This document shows, piece by piece, positions 40,463 to 50,145 of a stretch of DNA of 64,000 nucleotides. The notes under the pieces are model-generated. The model did no database searches, was not told where the DNA came from, and saw nothing but the letters and a program-made list of their open reading frames with translations. Position 1 is the first letter of the stretch. Every line of letters begins with the position of its first letter. Made by a program: the position numbers and the translations under genes. The DNA is from Plotosus lineatus (lineage: Eukaryota > Chordata > Actinopteri > Siluriformes > Plotosidae). The stretch covers positions 44,996,580 to 45,060,579 of the forward strand of contig CM045729.1 in NCBI GenBank assembly GCA_024760905.1, read 5' to 3'.

Positions 40463-43400
40463 ATGTGCATAAATAACTGAACTGGGAAGAAGGAGGGGCA
40501 CGCTCAGTCTGTCGTTTGTAAACAATGGATGCAGCGTCATTACGTCAGCGTACTACGTAGGTATGTCTAAACTCAAAATTTGCCTTTTTTTTTAGGAAAA
40601 AAAAATGTAAAAACAGATTAACGCAAGTCGGGGGGGGGTCTGTATTCAGTTAAAACACTACGTTCCTACCTCGTGATTCCTTCCTCTATCACTAACTATG
40701 AAACTGTATTTCAAGGGCTCCATGATCATTTCAGTTCACTTTCTGTAACCGCTTAATCCTAATTAAGGTCTTGGGGAGGCTGGCGCCATCTCAGCCGACT
40801 CTGGGCAAGAGCAGAGTACACCCTGGATAGCTCACCAGGCCATTGCAGCGTGAAAACACGCTGACGGCTTTGCAGCCTACTCTTGTCGAAAGTCAGCAAT
40901 GGTTCTTTCACATGCCTCACACCATTGACAGTGAGAGAAATGGCTGGCCTTTGATAACCAAGTTAGCTGCACTGGGGGGGCAGTGACAACCTTGTGGAGA
41001 GTGGGACTCGAACTCTCAACCTTAGGATCAGCGATCTAGCGCCCTATACCACTAGGCCACCACTGCCCTTAGGACTCCATGTTTTGTTGTTCATATGTAA
41101 TTCTGTTAGAGTTGATAGTGGTGATTTATATGGAATGGTTTAGGAACCTCCCAAGGACAGGGCCCTGGTGAACCACCCTAATGTCATCTGCTGTCCACAT
41201 CTGGGAGCCAGTACGAAAGAGGCCCAGGCTCGCTGTGGTCAAGACATTGCAGTGCAGATTGTGGACATGGTCAAAGGCAAAGGATTAGTGGGAGCGGTAA
41301 GTTTTTTCCCAAAGCAGTAATACCCTATTACATTTGGAATGAGCAGATATACCTTATTGCATATGCAGTTTTGTATGAAAAATGTTAAATAGTATCACAA
41401 GACAGAAGAAAAATTTGTACAGTACTCTATTAATTTGCTCTAAAAGATATATGCCCAATATGTTTTTTTTTGTTTGTTTGTTTTTCTTCTCTCGTTTATT
41501 TTATTTTTTTCTGTCTGAGAACAGCCAGTGTGAATAATTTTGTAATTTTTGTAATGGTCCCAATCGTAGTAGATGATGTCCCTAAAAATTAATTTCATTT
41601 TCTTGTGGCATCCACAGGTGAATGCACAGGTTCTGGCTAGCACTTTCACCCCTGAGTTACAACAGTGGATCAGGCTGGGTGAGGTGCTGGGCAAACTGCT
41701 GAAGGCCTGCAACTACAATAAGCTGCCCTATGACCAAGTCCGCATCACTACTCAAGGTGGGTCCAATACGCCAAAATTTACCCCAACATGAATCTCAAGA
41801 ACACAGATAACCGCTGTATAGAGTAACAGAGTTGTTCTTCCAGGAGCTGGTTATCGCCCCATAGTATTGTAAACATATACTGCACGTTTTTTCCTTTTTT
41901 TTTTTTTTCCATTGGGTTAAGGAAATTGTAAGCATTGTCTTTTGGCATGGTACTGTCTACAGTTTATATTAACAAGATGGAAAGGTTTTGAAGGTTCTTT
42001 TCTTTCGTTATACTCAGGAGAATGTTTGAAGAAATCAACTGAGGTTCTGAGCGCAGCTGCAGTTGTTGGACTGATGGCTGAAAGCTCTGAGAATGGCCTA
42101 AACCTGGTTAATGCTCTTGCATTAGCAGAAGCAACAGGAATTACAGTAAGAACTTTTTTGCATACATATACAGTGGAGCCTCGGAATCCGAATGCTCTAG
42201 AGTCCAAACAAAAAATCTGCGAGTTCTTCCGTCCGGGAAAGCGAACAAAAACTGGAGGTCGAACTTGAGAAACATGCAAGAAAAAACGAGACTAAGGGAG
42301 GAAAAGTGCGCGACTTCCGGAAGTTGTTGATACGATGTATGTTCTGGGGAAGTCCGGAAGTTGTTGATACAGTGCTAAAGCTAGCACAAAAGCACGACAG
42401 CTATCTAATCACTAATGCCATATACCACCTTCAGTGACAAATACGATTTAGAGTATCAAACAGAAAACCCACAGATCTGCTTATAGGCATAACCGCTTAA
42501 ACAAAGCTGAAGAGTATGTATGTACACTACAAAAAAAAGTTAAGGATATTTGGAAATTTTCTAGATTTTTTTTCAGTTTTGTGAATTGGCCTTAATTTCA
42601 GTTTTTTATTGACAAAAATCCTTAACTTTTTTTGTGTGGTGTATGTATGTATGTAAGCTAAGCTAAGATAAAGCGCTAACAGCACTGTGAACACTTTTAA
42701 CGATGAGATCATGAGCCACTTCCATAAGGTTTTGAAAAGAAGGCTTTTCAAAAAAGGTTAAAATTCTCATCTTTAGTGTTCTTATGCTTTAACTTTTCTG
42801 TAGTTTTTATTTTAGTGTGTTATGGTCTCAGAAAAGAGTTGCGTGTTGGAGAGGGGCGTGGCTCTAACACAGTCGTCTATGAAAACGGGTTGTGCTTTAT
42901 TGTTCACATGTTCCTAGTGTTCTAGTGCTTTAGTTATTGTTTCTAGTGCTCTAGTGCCATGCGCTACTGCCTTCTCTGTGAACAATAAAGCACAGCAGTT
43001 TTCACAGATAAAATGTGAAAAGCTGTAATAGAGACTGGAGAAACACGGAAATCAAACTAAAGCTTGAACTGCTTGAGCACAGAGTTGAGAGATCAAGAGG
43101 GACAGTCTTCTAGCACCGGGAAGAGTGCTACTAGTCCGTGTGATTAAATGGAATTGATTAAATGTGTGTGTTTAGCACTCCATCCTGCGTGTTCGAGCCA
43201 TGCCCTCCAACTCGCATTTCAACGTGCATCTCTTTTCTGAGAGACCATAACACTAAAATAAAAACCACAGAAAAGTTAAAAAGTCTCACAACATAAACCA
43301 TAACATAAACGGAATCCAAGCAGCCGTCTGGAACGGATTAAGTTCGAGTACCGAGGCTCCACTGTATGTTCCTTCTACCACCATTTAATAGGCCCAAACT

Positions 43401-46400
43401 TCATTTCACTTTTTCAATTCTCATTTAGTTAAAACAACTAGAAGTAGCCAAGGCTTTCAGGCCAGCAGCCCAGACATAATCAGAATGTAATTTGAAATCT
43501 TTTTTACTTTCTTAAATTTTATTAAAGGAGAAAATGGCATTTGTTGAAATTTAATCTTAATCACAAAACTCGATATTAAAATTTGTATTTGGGCAAAATC
43601 TTAGACTGATAGCTTCTTTTCTAAGTATTTTGTGAGTGGTGATTTGAAAACTGAGTCTCAGGATGATGACATCAAAATCTGTGAATAAATAGCCTGGATA
43701 TATTAAAAGCCTATAGTTGTACATGTTAACGACATTGATTTACAAACAGAAATCTAAATACTGTACATGATCTAACCAGAGATTGGGGCAGTGGTGGTCT
43801 AGTTGATAGGGTGCAGGATCGCTGATCCTCAGGTTGGGGGTTTGAATCCCCACAGGGTTCTCACTGTGCCCCCCCCCCCCTTCCCCCAGTGCAGCTAACT
43901 GGGTTATCAAAGGCGATGTCTCTCACTGTCTATGGTGAGAGGCATGTAAAAGAACCATTGCTGACTTTCGTAAAGAGTAGGCTGCAAAGCCGTCAGCGTG
44001 TTTCTGTCCCTTGCTAAAGGGTTGTGACAGGAAGGGCATCCGACATAAAAACCTATGCCAAATCAAATGTGCGAATCAGATGATTCGCTGTGGCGACTCC
44101 CGAGAAAGGGAAAAAGGAGAAGATCTAACCAGAGATTCTGGAGCTGTGATGTGGCCGTTTGTCAGGTTAGGTTTTGCCCTGCTACTGGTAACATGTAAGC
44201 CAGTACAACCTGTTGCATGGTCAAGTGGTCGGCGACTAAACTGGCTCCCCCACCAGGTTCCAAATTTGGTGAGGAGGGTGGCTAGCAACCCAATAGGAAG
44301 AAAAACAAGACCTATCAAAGAGCGGATGAACTCTTTAGAGTCACCGGCCAGCTAGCTAGAGATGCTGTCTCAATAAAAACACCTTGCAGAAAGAACTTTG
44401 GGCCTCTATTGTAGATATTTTTGCCCTTTGTATACAGCCATGACAAAGCTGTTATGGCTGCTGCCTCAATTCTGGCACGGCACCCAGATTGATATGTAAA
44501 TTTGAGGAGAAAATATTTTAATATGGGGGTGGGGGTAGCATTCCATCAAATGACATGTGTGGCCTGGATCCCAAGCAGGTCGATCGATCGCTGTACGGGT
44601 GTGTGTGTGTGTGTGTGCGTGTGTGTGTGTGTGTGTATAATGATGTATATACACCAGTGCTTCTCCATTATTTTCTGTGCCCCCCCCCCCCACACACACA
44701 CCCAGGAAGAGGAAAACGTTTCGTGGCGCCCACTGTGCATAGTACTGTGTCATTATTAAAATTGAGCGATTTCCTTTTGGCTTTTTCCCTTTATCAGGGG
44801 TTGCCACAGCGAATGATATGCACGTTTGATTTGGCATAGGTTTTTACATCGAATGGCCTTCCTGACACAACCCTTTAGCAAGGGACAGAAACACGATGAT
44901 GGCTTTGTAGCTACTCTATGAAAGTCAGCAATGGTTCTTTTACATGCCTCTCACCATAGACAGTGAGAGACATGGCTGACCTTTGATAACCCAGTTAGCT
45001 GCACTGGGGGGGGGACAGTGGCAACCTTGTGGAGAGTGGGACTTGAACCCCCAACCTTAGGATCAGCGATCCAGCGCTCTATACCACTAGCCATTACGGA
45101 ATACAAAAAAGGAAGAAATATAGATCGACTTCCAACAAAGAATAACTTTACATAATTTTGTTTAAAGACTAAAAAACTGTTAATAAAGTGCATCAATTTG
45201 CCTGAAATTAAAAAAAAATATATCATTATTTAAACTGTAAACATTTTTTGACCAACAATTTAAACCATTCAATCCTGAAAAATAAAATTAAGTAAAATCA
45301 ATTAATAATGATAAATCCAAATTGATCAGCAATACTAATTCAGGAACACAATATATAAAACACTTTAACCTACAAAATAAAAATTAATATAACAATTTGT
45401 ATGTCTTCTTCTTTTCCTTTCGGCTGATCCCTTCAGGGGTCGCCACAGCAAATGATCTGCCTCCATCTCTCCCTATCCTCTGCATCTTCTACTCTTACTC
45501 CAACGACCTTCATGTCCTCCTTCACCACATCCATAAATCTTCTCTTTGGTCTTCCTCTGGGCCTTCTGCCTGGTAGTTCCAACCTCAGCATCCTACTACC
45601 AATATACTCACTATCCCTCTTCTGTACATGTCCAAACCATCTCAATCTAGCCTCTCTGACTTTGTCTCCAAAACATCTAACGTGCTGTCCCTCTGATGTA
45701 CTCCTTTCTGATCCTATCCATCCTCGTTACTCCCAAAGAGAACCTCAATATTTTCATCTCTGCTACCTCCAACTCTGACTCCTATCTTTTCCCCAGGGCC
45801 ACTGTCTCTAAACCATACAACATCGCTGGCTTCATCACCGTCTTGTACACTTTTCCCTTCATTCTTGCCGATACTCTCCTATCACACTGGACACTTTTCT
45901 CCATCCATTCCAACCTGCCTGCACGCGCTTGTATATAATTTTTTTTTTTTTTTTTTTTTTTTTTTGTCAAAAATGATTAAGTTCAGATTAATGGTATAAT
46001 TAGCACATTTCGCAGTGCACAGCTTTTCGAAGCCGGGTTTAAAGCACGATACAAAACACTCGGCTCCTGTTCAATGCTGAACTGGGACCTGGCCTTATTT
46101 TCACAGCAGTGATGTCATCCAGCATGACAGAGACGTGTGTGCTGCAGGTTAGATCAGTTCCTCTGCTATGCTGTGGGGTTTTTTTTTTTGCACTGAGGAA
46201 TTTGGTACGGCACCTTATATGATGCGAACAGAGCTTGCTGATTTGTTGGAGTAGCATTCACAAAGTGGAATGGCTGTTGGCAATATTCAGCACGTTTTTG
46301 GTAAAAAACTCGAACTGCTTATCAGCGTGATCGGGGTGGAATGTATTTTAAGTGACGCCTTAATTTATTTGGCTTCATGCTGTCCACTGCCAATGTTTTT

Positions 46401-47657
46401 AGACACAGCAGTCTTTCCTCATTTCTTACTGTAGTCACAAGTGCTACATACGTCATACCTCCTCGACTTGGCTTTCGTTTCTCTCACAGTCTCGGTCTCT
46501 CTTTTTGTCCCTGTTAAAAAAATTTTCATGGTGCGTTTATTAACTTCACTACATATTTTACCATTGAGCTAATTCTCTCTGGGCACACTCTGACAGTGAG
46601 GGAGCCACTGCCACCTACTGTAGTGGATGTACAATTACACTGTATTCTAGTACTCTTACTTGGGTTGTGGGGAGATCGGAGCCAGTCTCACCTGACACAG
46701 GGCGAAGTCAGGATACACCCTGAACACCTTTCCAGACCATTGCAGGGTGACACACACATAACCATTCACACTCACACCTGAGGGAAATTAGAACAGACAG
46801 TTAGCCCAGTATGCATTTTCGGACATGGGAGGAAACCCAAGCACGCACAGGGAAAACATTTAAACTCTACATAGAAATGCCTGAGAACAGGACTTGAACC
46901 CAGTAGCTTCCTTGCTATGAAGTGGATGTGCTAACCACAATGCCGCAATTCGTCCTACATACACACTTTGTAACTAAAATCAGGACACCAATGTCAGGAT
47001 ATGTCTCACTAATCATTTGCATTTATTGTATGTAAATATATGCAAACTGTTTGTTTCAAGTCTGAATACATGAGACATGAGATGTTGCATCCTACAGCAT
47101 CTGCCACCAGGTACACAACCTTTTTTTTTTTTCTTTTTTTTTTCTCTTTCCCAACAGATTAAAAAAGGCCATAATGATGGGAATGAAGCTAAAACCACCT
47201 GCATATTGGAGGCCACTGTGAACAGCAGCATTTATAAAGCCTTGGGCACAGTGCAGACCACAGTGCCTGTCCTATTGGAACTCAATGGTAGTGTGTTCAG
47301 GCAGCCAGTCCCGCTGTCTGGAAACCTGCTGTTTTTCAGGGCTGCAACTTCACCTCAGATCCTGCCTACTGTTACCAGTAAGTTAAATGATATCAGATGG
47401 AATAAAATGGGTTCTGGCTGAATAATCCAATATATGTTCATGATTGTGTGGCTTCTAATCTGATATCACATGAACAACACAAATCTCTTTTTGTTTGTTC
47501 AGGTGTACTGGCAGCAGCAAGTGTTGAGATCAACCATTTCAGTGCCTCTAGTGCCAGTGGTGCTGATCAGTGGTACTGTGTGGGGATTCCTGCACTGCTG
47601 AAAGACCTCAACACTCTCATGCCTTTGGTGAAAGAGGCAGCACAAATCGCTGTATAA
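26812..47657 (+). CDS. phgdh: PHGDH, D-3-phosphoglycerate dehydrogenase, complete, 12 coding exons
   Basis: Catalyses NAD-dependent oxidation of 3-phosphoglycerate to 3-phosphohydroxypyruvate, the first step of serine synthesis in the cytosol. Seen: exons 26812-26949, 27452-27603, 29206-29271, 29420-29474, 29659-29757, 29863-29995, 37863-38011, 41144-41296, 41618-41756, 42018-42145, 47158-47377 and 47503-47657 join in phase into 528 codons plus TAA (human 533). Residues: substrate-domain start [33 protein letters not shown]; Rossmann GLGRIG at 152-157; Asp175 (YDP); Arg236 (NCARGGI); Glu265 (EPPKDRAL); His283 (PHLGAST). The regulatory C-terminal part is more divergent. All catalytic residues are present and no lesion is seen. 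Intron 6 is 7.9 kb and intron 10 is 5.0 kb, both full of transposons. GRHPR and CtBP lack the C-terminal extension and fit less well. Confidence 0.95.
27452..27603 (+). CDS. phgdh: PHGDH coding exon 2
   Basis: Residues 47-96. The acceptor is CTCCTTTAG and the donor GTAAGA, phase 2. It contains [19 protein letters not shown]. Confidence 0.93.
27828..27967 (-). mobile_element. Minimal SINE-I (140 bp) with perfect 17-bp TSD
   Basis: It is flanked by TCATATTAATCAAGATT at 27811-27827 and 27968-27984. On the minus strand the tRNA head (GTCTAGTGGTATAGGGCGCT, B box GGTTCGAGTCCC) joins directly to the RTE-like tail (ATTCGCTGTGGTGACCCCTG); the roughly 190-bp body is missing. It lies in PHGDH intron 2. 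Confidence 0.88.
28286..28313. repeat. Poly-T tract
   Basis: An uninterrupted T run of about 28 bp. Confidence 0.95.
28475..28815 (+). mobile_element. SINE-I, complete
   Basis: Head GTGGCAGTGGTGGCCTGGTG, B box GGTTCGAGTCCC, tail GATTTGCTGTGGCGACACAT, then AGCCAAAAGGAAAAGAAGA. It lies in PHGDH intron 2. Confidence 0.87.
29206..29271 (+). CDS. phgdh: PHGDH coding exon 3
   Basis: Residues 97-118 ([20 protein letters not shown]). The acceptor is TTTTTCAG and the donor GTAAGA. Confidence 0.92.
29420..29474 (+). CDS. phgdh: PHGDH coding exon 4
   Basis: Residues 119-137 ([18 protein letters not shown]). The acceptor is CTTTCGTAG and the donor GTGATG. Confidence 0.9.
29659..29757 (+). CDS. phgdh: PHGDH coding exon 5
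   Basis: Residues 138-170, with the nucleotide-binding loop [20 protein letters not shown]. The acceptor is TTTTTGCAG and the donor GTATGA. Confidence 0.93.
29863..29995 (+). CDS. phgdh: PHGDH coding exon 6
   Basis: Residues 171-214, with [20 protein letters not shown]. The acceptor is TCTTTCCAG and the donor GTGAGG, phase 1. Confidence 0.93.
30115..32995 (-). mobile_element. LINE family 2, long copy
   Basis: The 3' end is at left (ATCATCATCTTATTCTGGGG). Minus-strand frames run through THRTERT-region [40 protein letters not shown] (polymerase motif), [56 protein letters not shown] and the endonuclease region [20 protein letters not shown] near 32600. Several frameshifts. It makes up much of PHGDH intron 6. 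A C-terminus related to RTE is possible; the clade is not settled. Confidence 0.82.
32793..32941. repeat. Near-perfect palindrome plus third direct copy
   Basis: Arms 32793-32835 and 32848-32890 (43 bp each) are reverse complements with one mismatch and a 12-bp loop. 32899-32941 is a third copy in the direct orientation of the left arm. The unit begins GTCGGTATCTCTCCACTCAC and lies in the 5' part of the LINE-2 copy. Confidence 0.9.
33157..33363. mobile_element. hAT-like MITE, 207 bp, perfect 8-bp TSD
   Basis: It starts CAGTGTTTCCCAATCTTTTT and ends GGGGTTGGGAAACACTG. TATTACAT flanks it at 33149-33156 and 33364-33371. The 8-bp target fits hAT. Confidence 0.9.
33512..33750 (+). mobile_element. 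SINE-I, 5'-truncated
   Basis: It begins in the body (AACTGGGTTATCAAAGGCGA) and runs to the tail (ATTCACTGTGGCAACTCCCG, AAAAGAAGA). Confidence 0.85.
33776..34935. repeat. Large foldback with LINE 5' ends as arms
   Basis: The left arm (about 33776-34070) and right arm (about 34640-34935) are imperfect inverted copies. Both contain CGTCTCCAAGATGGCG in outward-to-inward order and the same flanks (TATTCCAGTACAGTACCTAA). Each arm reads [21 protein letters not shown] or related starts, ending [11 protein letters not shown]. The centre holds an endonuclease-like piece ([23 protein letters not shown]). A block (AGATACTCCGATCTTATAGC) is duplicated near 34505 and 34625. Confidence 0.75.
35330..35830 (+). 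mobile_element. L2/CR1-like LINE reverse-transcriptase 3' fragment
   Basis: Broken frames give [40 protein letters not shown] and NPVLAGLPF, then bases for [18 protein letters not shown] sequence. This is the thumb region of L2-type elements. Several frameshifts. Confidence 0.72.
35838..35987 (-). mobile_element. SINE-I 3' half
   Basis: The tail is at left (CTTCAGGGGTCACCACAGCG), then TGCCCTTCCTGACACAACCC, ending at the body (GACAACTTTTGTCAGC). The head is missing. Confidence 0.8.
35991..36650 (-). mobile_element. LINE family 3, endonuclease fragment
   Basis: The minus-strand frame includes [24 protein letters not shown] sequence (36000-36270) and MVFCYPNNK. The 5' part shares GCCGACTTCAGGGCGATCA with the copy near 26000. 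Internally deleted relative to that copy. Confidence 0.72.
36662..37617 (-). mobile_element. SINE-II interrupted by an insertion
   Basis: 36662-36704 and 37319-37617 together form one SINE-II: tail TTCTGAACCGCTTAATCCCA, body CCATTTACCAGAGATGGTGA, head ending GGCCACCACTGCCCC. The insertion at 36705-37310 splits the tail. Confidence 0.82.
36705..37310. mobile_element. hAT-like MITE, 606 bp, perfect 8-bp TSD
   Basis: It starts TAGGGATGTCATTGACAATT and ends GGTTTTCAATGACACCCCTA. GTCACAGG is duplicated at 36697-36704 and 37311-37318. The interior is AT-rich with several ATCGAT motifs. Confidence 0.88.
37863..38011 (+). CDS. phgdh: PHGDH coding exon 7
   Basis: Residues 215-264, with [20 protein letters not shown] (Arg236). 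The acceptor is TTGTTTGCAG and the donor GTGAGA. An RTE copy begins about 55 bp downstream. Confidence 0.93.
38066..39933 (+). mobile_element. RTE-like LINE, 5' part only
   Basis: It has the 5' end (AAGCCAGTGTTCACCCTCAC), the endonuclease frame [20 protein letters not shown] and [20 protein letters not shown], then GNYRGIKL and FGFMP of the reverse transcriptase. It stops in a (GA)n(CA)n tract at 39930. Multiple stops and frameshifts. It lies in PHGDH intron 7. Confidence 0.87.
39990..40642. mobile_element. Rearranged copy of the TA-flanked inverted-repeat family
   Basis: 39990-40329 is the left part of the 22414-23464 type in reverse, ending GTTGGGGACCGACTG then TA. 40466-40642 is its right part in the forward direction, ending GGGGGGGTCTG then TA. 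A long (GT)n(TA)n tract lies between. Both outer ends face right. Confidence 0.65.
40347..40456. repeat. (GT)n(TA)n microsatellite
   Basis: About 40 bp of GT-rich followed by about 70 bp of alternating TA. Confidence 0.95.
40735..41069 (-). mobile_element. SINE-II, complete
   Basis: The tail is at left (TGTAACCGCTTAATCCTAAT, GGCTGGCGCCATCTCAGCCG), then the body, B box complement GGACTCGAACTC and head end GGCCACCACTGCCC. AGGGCTCCATG / AGGACTCCATG nearby suggests a duplication. It ends 75 bp before PHGDH exon 8. Confidence 0.87.
41144..41296 (+). CDS. phgdh: PHGDH coding exon 8
   Basis: Residues 265-315, starting with catalytic Glu265 and containing His283 ([16 protein letters not shown]). 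The acceptor is TGGTTTAG and the donor GTAAGT. Confidence 0.93.
41618..41756 (+). CDS. phgdh: PHGDH coding exon 9
   Basis: Residues 316-361 ([20 protein letters not shown]). The acceptor is ATCCACAG and the donor GTGGGT. Confidence 0.92.
42018..42145 (+). CDS. phgdh: PHGDH coding exon 10
   Basis: Residues 362-404 ([20 protein letters not shown]). The acceptor is TATACTCAG and the donor GTAAGA. An inverted-repeat element starts 26 bp downstream. Confidence 0.9.
42171..43364. mobile_element. TA-flanked inverted-repeat element, 1.19 kb, with nested hairpins
   Basis: It starts CAGTGGAGCCTCGGAATCCG and ends CGAGTACCGAGGCTCCACTG, with TA at 42169-42170 and 43365-43366. Inner inverted pairs: 42788-42840 with 43225-43278 (TTTTATTTTAGTGTGTTATG), and about 42882-42910 with 42973-43005. 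It starts 26 bp inside PHGDH intron 10. Confidence 0.82.
42531..42642. mobile_element. Small inverted-repeat MITE
   Basis: The left ACAAAAAAAAGTTAAGGAT and right ATCCTTAACTTTTTTTGTG ends are inverted repeats about 70 bp apart, nested in the 42171-43364 element. Confidence 0.72.
43784..44125 (+). mobile_element. SINE-I, complete
   Basis: Head TTGGGGCAGTGGTGGTCTAG, B box GGTTTGAATCCC, body TTATCAAAGGCGATGTCTCT, tail ATTCGCTGTGGCGACTCCCG. A nearby repeat of AGATCTAACCAGAGATT at the right and GATCTAACCAGAGATTG at the left marks a target duplication of about 16 bp. Confidence 0.88.
44597..44638. repeat. (GT)n microsatellite
   Basis: A GT run of about 42 bp with one GC substitution. Confidence 0.95.
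44765..45093 (-). mobile_element. SINE-I, nearly complete
   Basis: The tail is at left (CCTTTTGGCTTTTTCCCTTT, GGGGTTGCCACAGCGAATGA), full body, B box complement GGGACTTGAACCCC, and the head is cut at CTATACCACTAGCC. Confidence 0.85.
45403..45938 (-). mobile_element. RTE-like LINE 3' fragment
   Basis: The 3' end is at left (CTTCTTCTTTTCCTTTCGGC). The minus frame has [40 protein letters not shown] and [20 protein letters not shown]. The 5' truncation is at KRVQAGW-like sequence next to a T tract (45940-45965). Confidence 0.87.
46595..46955 (-). mobile_element. SINE-III
   Basis: Tail GACACAGGGCGAAGTCAGGA, CA-rich block, GGACATGGGAGGAAACCC, GGACTTGAACCCAG, and a head ending ACCACAATGCCGC. Confidence 0.77.
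47158..47377 (+). CDS. phgdh: PHGDH coding exon 11
   Basis: Residues 405-477 ([20 protein letters not shown]). The acceptor CCCAACAG follows a long T tract; the donor is GTAAGT. Confidence 0.9.
47503..47657 (+). CDS. phgdh: PHGDH last coding exon
   Basis: Residues 478-528, ending [19 protein letters not shown] and TAA. The acceptor is TTTGTTCAG. Confidence 0.92.
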
Positions 47658-48496
47658 GGTTCTGCTGATTGTATGTTGGTGGAAATTTTCTTTAGCATTC
47701 CAGTGTCTTAAGTAGCTAAAAGGCTCTAGGTTCCAGTCATGGGAATTCATTGCATAGTGGATCCAGCCCATTATAAAATGAATATCTGTAATGTTTTGTT
47801 TTTTTTGTTTTTTTCCAACCTAATCTCAGTCCAATATATCTGTAACATTATGTAATCATTATGGGCATGAACAGTTGTCATAAATATCTACTGACATTCC
47901 AATGCTGGTTTTTCAGCTAAGAAATGGCTGGTACGAGTAATGTGCTGCTGCTGTAAAAGAGTATTGCTGAAAAGTAATTGGTGCATTCGAGTAATCGCTA
48001 ACCTTTTACACAAATTGGAGCGCATGTGTGTAGTTCACACTTTAAAATTGTGGATCTCTAGGAATGAAAATGAGAAATCTTGATCTAATACCAGCATAGA
48101 TTAACTTGTGTGCACAGTTTTCTAAACCTAGTCTGTGAATTCCACATGTCATACTAATTAGTGTTGTTCCTACTCTCATTAATCCAAGTCAGCACAAGAA
48201 ATAATTGGCTGATTTGTAGAATCATTGTGTTGGGACTAGATAAAATGAAATGATTCTTTGTATGCCACACCGAGGTTTGGATTCTGTGTTATTGCACTAT
48301 AGACTTACTATGAATGCATTACATTTCAACTGATATGATGAGCTCAGACCTTAGGTTCCAAATAGTGTATTTTTTCAGTGTGTGTAATTGTTTGTAGGAC
48401 AGAATTAAATTTTCTGAATCACATTAAATAGAACTAACACTACTGAGGCTAAGCAGTGATATTTTTCGAGCAAAGCGATTAGTAGGTGGATGATTG

Positions 48497-48502
48497 AATA
48501 AA
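48497..48502 (+). terminator. phgdh: Candidate PHGDH polyadenylation signal (AATAAA)
   Basis: AATAAA lies about 840 bp past the stop codon and is followed by a T/G-rich stretch (CTGATTGCTC). It would give a 3' UTR of about 860 nt. Other signals may be used. Confidence 0.4.
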
Positions 48503-50145
48503 GTCTGATTGCTCAGTCCAAGTTGTGGAGGTCTGGATTCTGGCACAATTTGATTTACCTTGCATCGATGAATAGTTCAACTCCAAAGGTTACTGGAGGA
48601 ATTCGTATGTGTGTTGGAGTAAAAACCTTGATTCAAGTCCCCATAGGACAGGATTTTGGCAAAACGATTCTACATTTTCACCTGAAAACTGGTTGCAATT
48701 TTGTGGTTCAGTTCAGCAAGTTGAGTTGTCAAGTTTGATTCTGAATGCTGGGTACTTTTTGTGTGGATTTCTGCATTTGTCTTTGCCTCCATGTGTTTCT
48801 TTTCCCCTCTCTGGGTGCCTTAGTTTAATCCCACTTTATAAAATTAGGCCAGTGGAGGAATTGGCTGCACTAAATTGCCCTAGGGAGGAAGAGGAGCTTG
48901 GTTGGGGGTTGGGTGAGTGTGTAAATTTCCACTTTACACTTGGGATTACATCCACAGCAACCCTGGGTAGTGTAAAGTGCTTACTCAAAATATATTATGA
49001 TGAAATGATTCAACTCCTCAGTTAAATAAATAAATAGATGTGCTGTGATTTGAGTGGAAGTTGAACACACTGTCAACTCCATTTAATCTAAGATTGCTTT
49101 ATAATCAGTTTAACTCTAATGTAAAACATTGTTCAGCACGTAATAGTTGATGGAGTTAATTTGTTTTCAAGAAGTGTGGATTGTTGATGATTAAAAGGAA
49201 TATGAAATAAAATTGTGTGCTCAGAGTGGTTCTTTGGAGCAAGAATTGTTTATGCAGGGTCAGTCTCCATGGCAACTGCTGGGATATTTCTGTCCTTTGC
49301 AATACACTGTGAGCATGAGAGATAATCCCATCATGGTTCATAACGCCAGAACACAGGTACTGTATTAGTCTGAGCAAATTTGTGCACAAAATAACCCATG
49401 CTTTTCTTGCAATCATTATTTTCTGCACTTCTAAAAATGCTACATTTAATAATTCATTTTTTGATCTGGCCTGGTGTAGATGCAGAGGAATTGTACAGCC
49501 TGTAGGTTTCTTTGTATTTGCAATAGTGTTTACAGTTTAAGAGCTGACATTCATGTACAAGATAGTGTAGAGTCGTGTGACAGCCTACAACTATACACAG
49601 ATACCAAAATAGGAGCCTAAATGGAGGGCCCATCTGTCTTTTCCATCCCGAAGAGAAAGAGAAGCTCAGTGCATGCATCACATCATGCTTTTTAAATCCT
49701 TTTAAATATAAGAAGAGGATCCCTGTCAGCCCACTATTCCACATCCGGTAAGTTAAAATATATTCATCTGTAAGGTCTCCATTTTTTTGTTTGAAGAAGT
49801 TTATTTTGCTTTCAAAGAAATATGTAGGTCAAGGTTTTGTGTTCTGTGTCGGGGAAGCTGAGTACTGCAAAACAATTATGTAGTCTGAACTGATTATCGG
49901 TGTTGGAGGAGAAATAAAACTTTACATTAGTTTTGGTCATGATTCAATTGTTTTTACACAACACTGAAAATAACCTTTTAGAAATTATGCATTTTATACC
50001 CTAAAACTACAAATAAGAAGGAAACTCTCACCATGAGATTATGATTGTTTGTGGAAAAGAATTATTACTGTGGAAAATGTCACATGAAAACTGAAACCAT
50101 ATGCTGTGGTACTGGTAAAAAATTTATGAGAAAATAAAGTCTTGT

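Noticed and set aside
46039..46257. 73-codon open frame on the minus strand
   Set aside because: No recognisable domain, no splice context and no neighbouring exon; probably chance.
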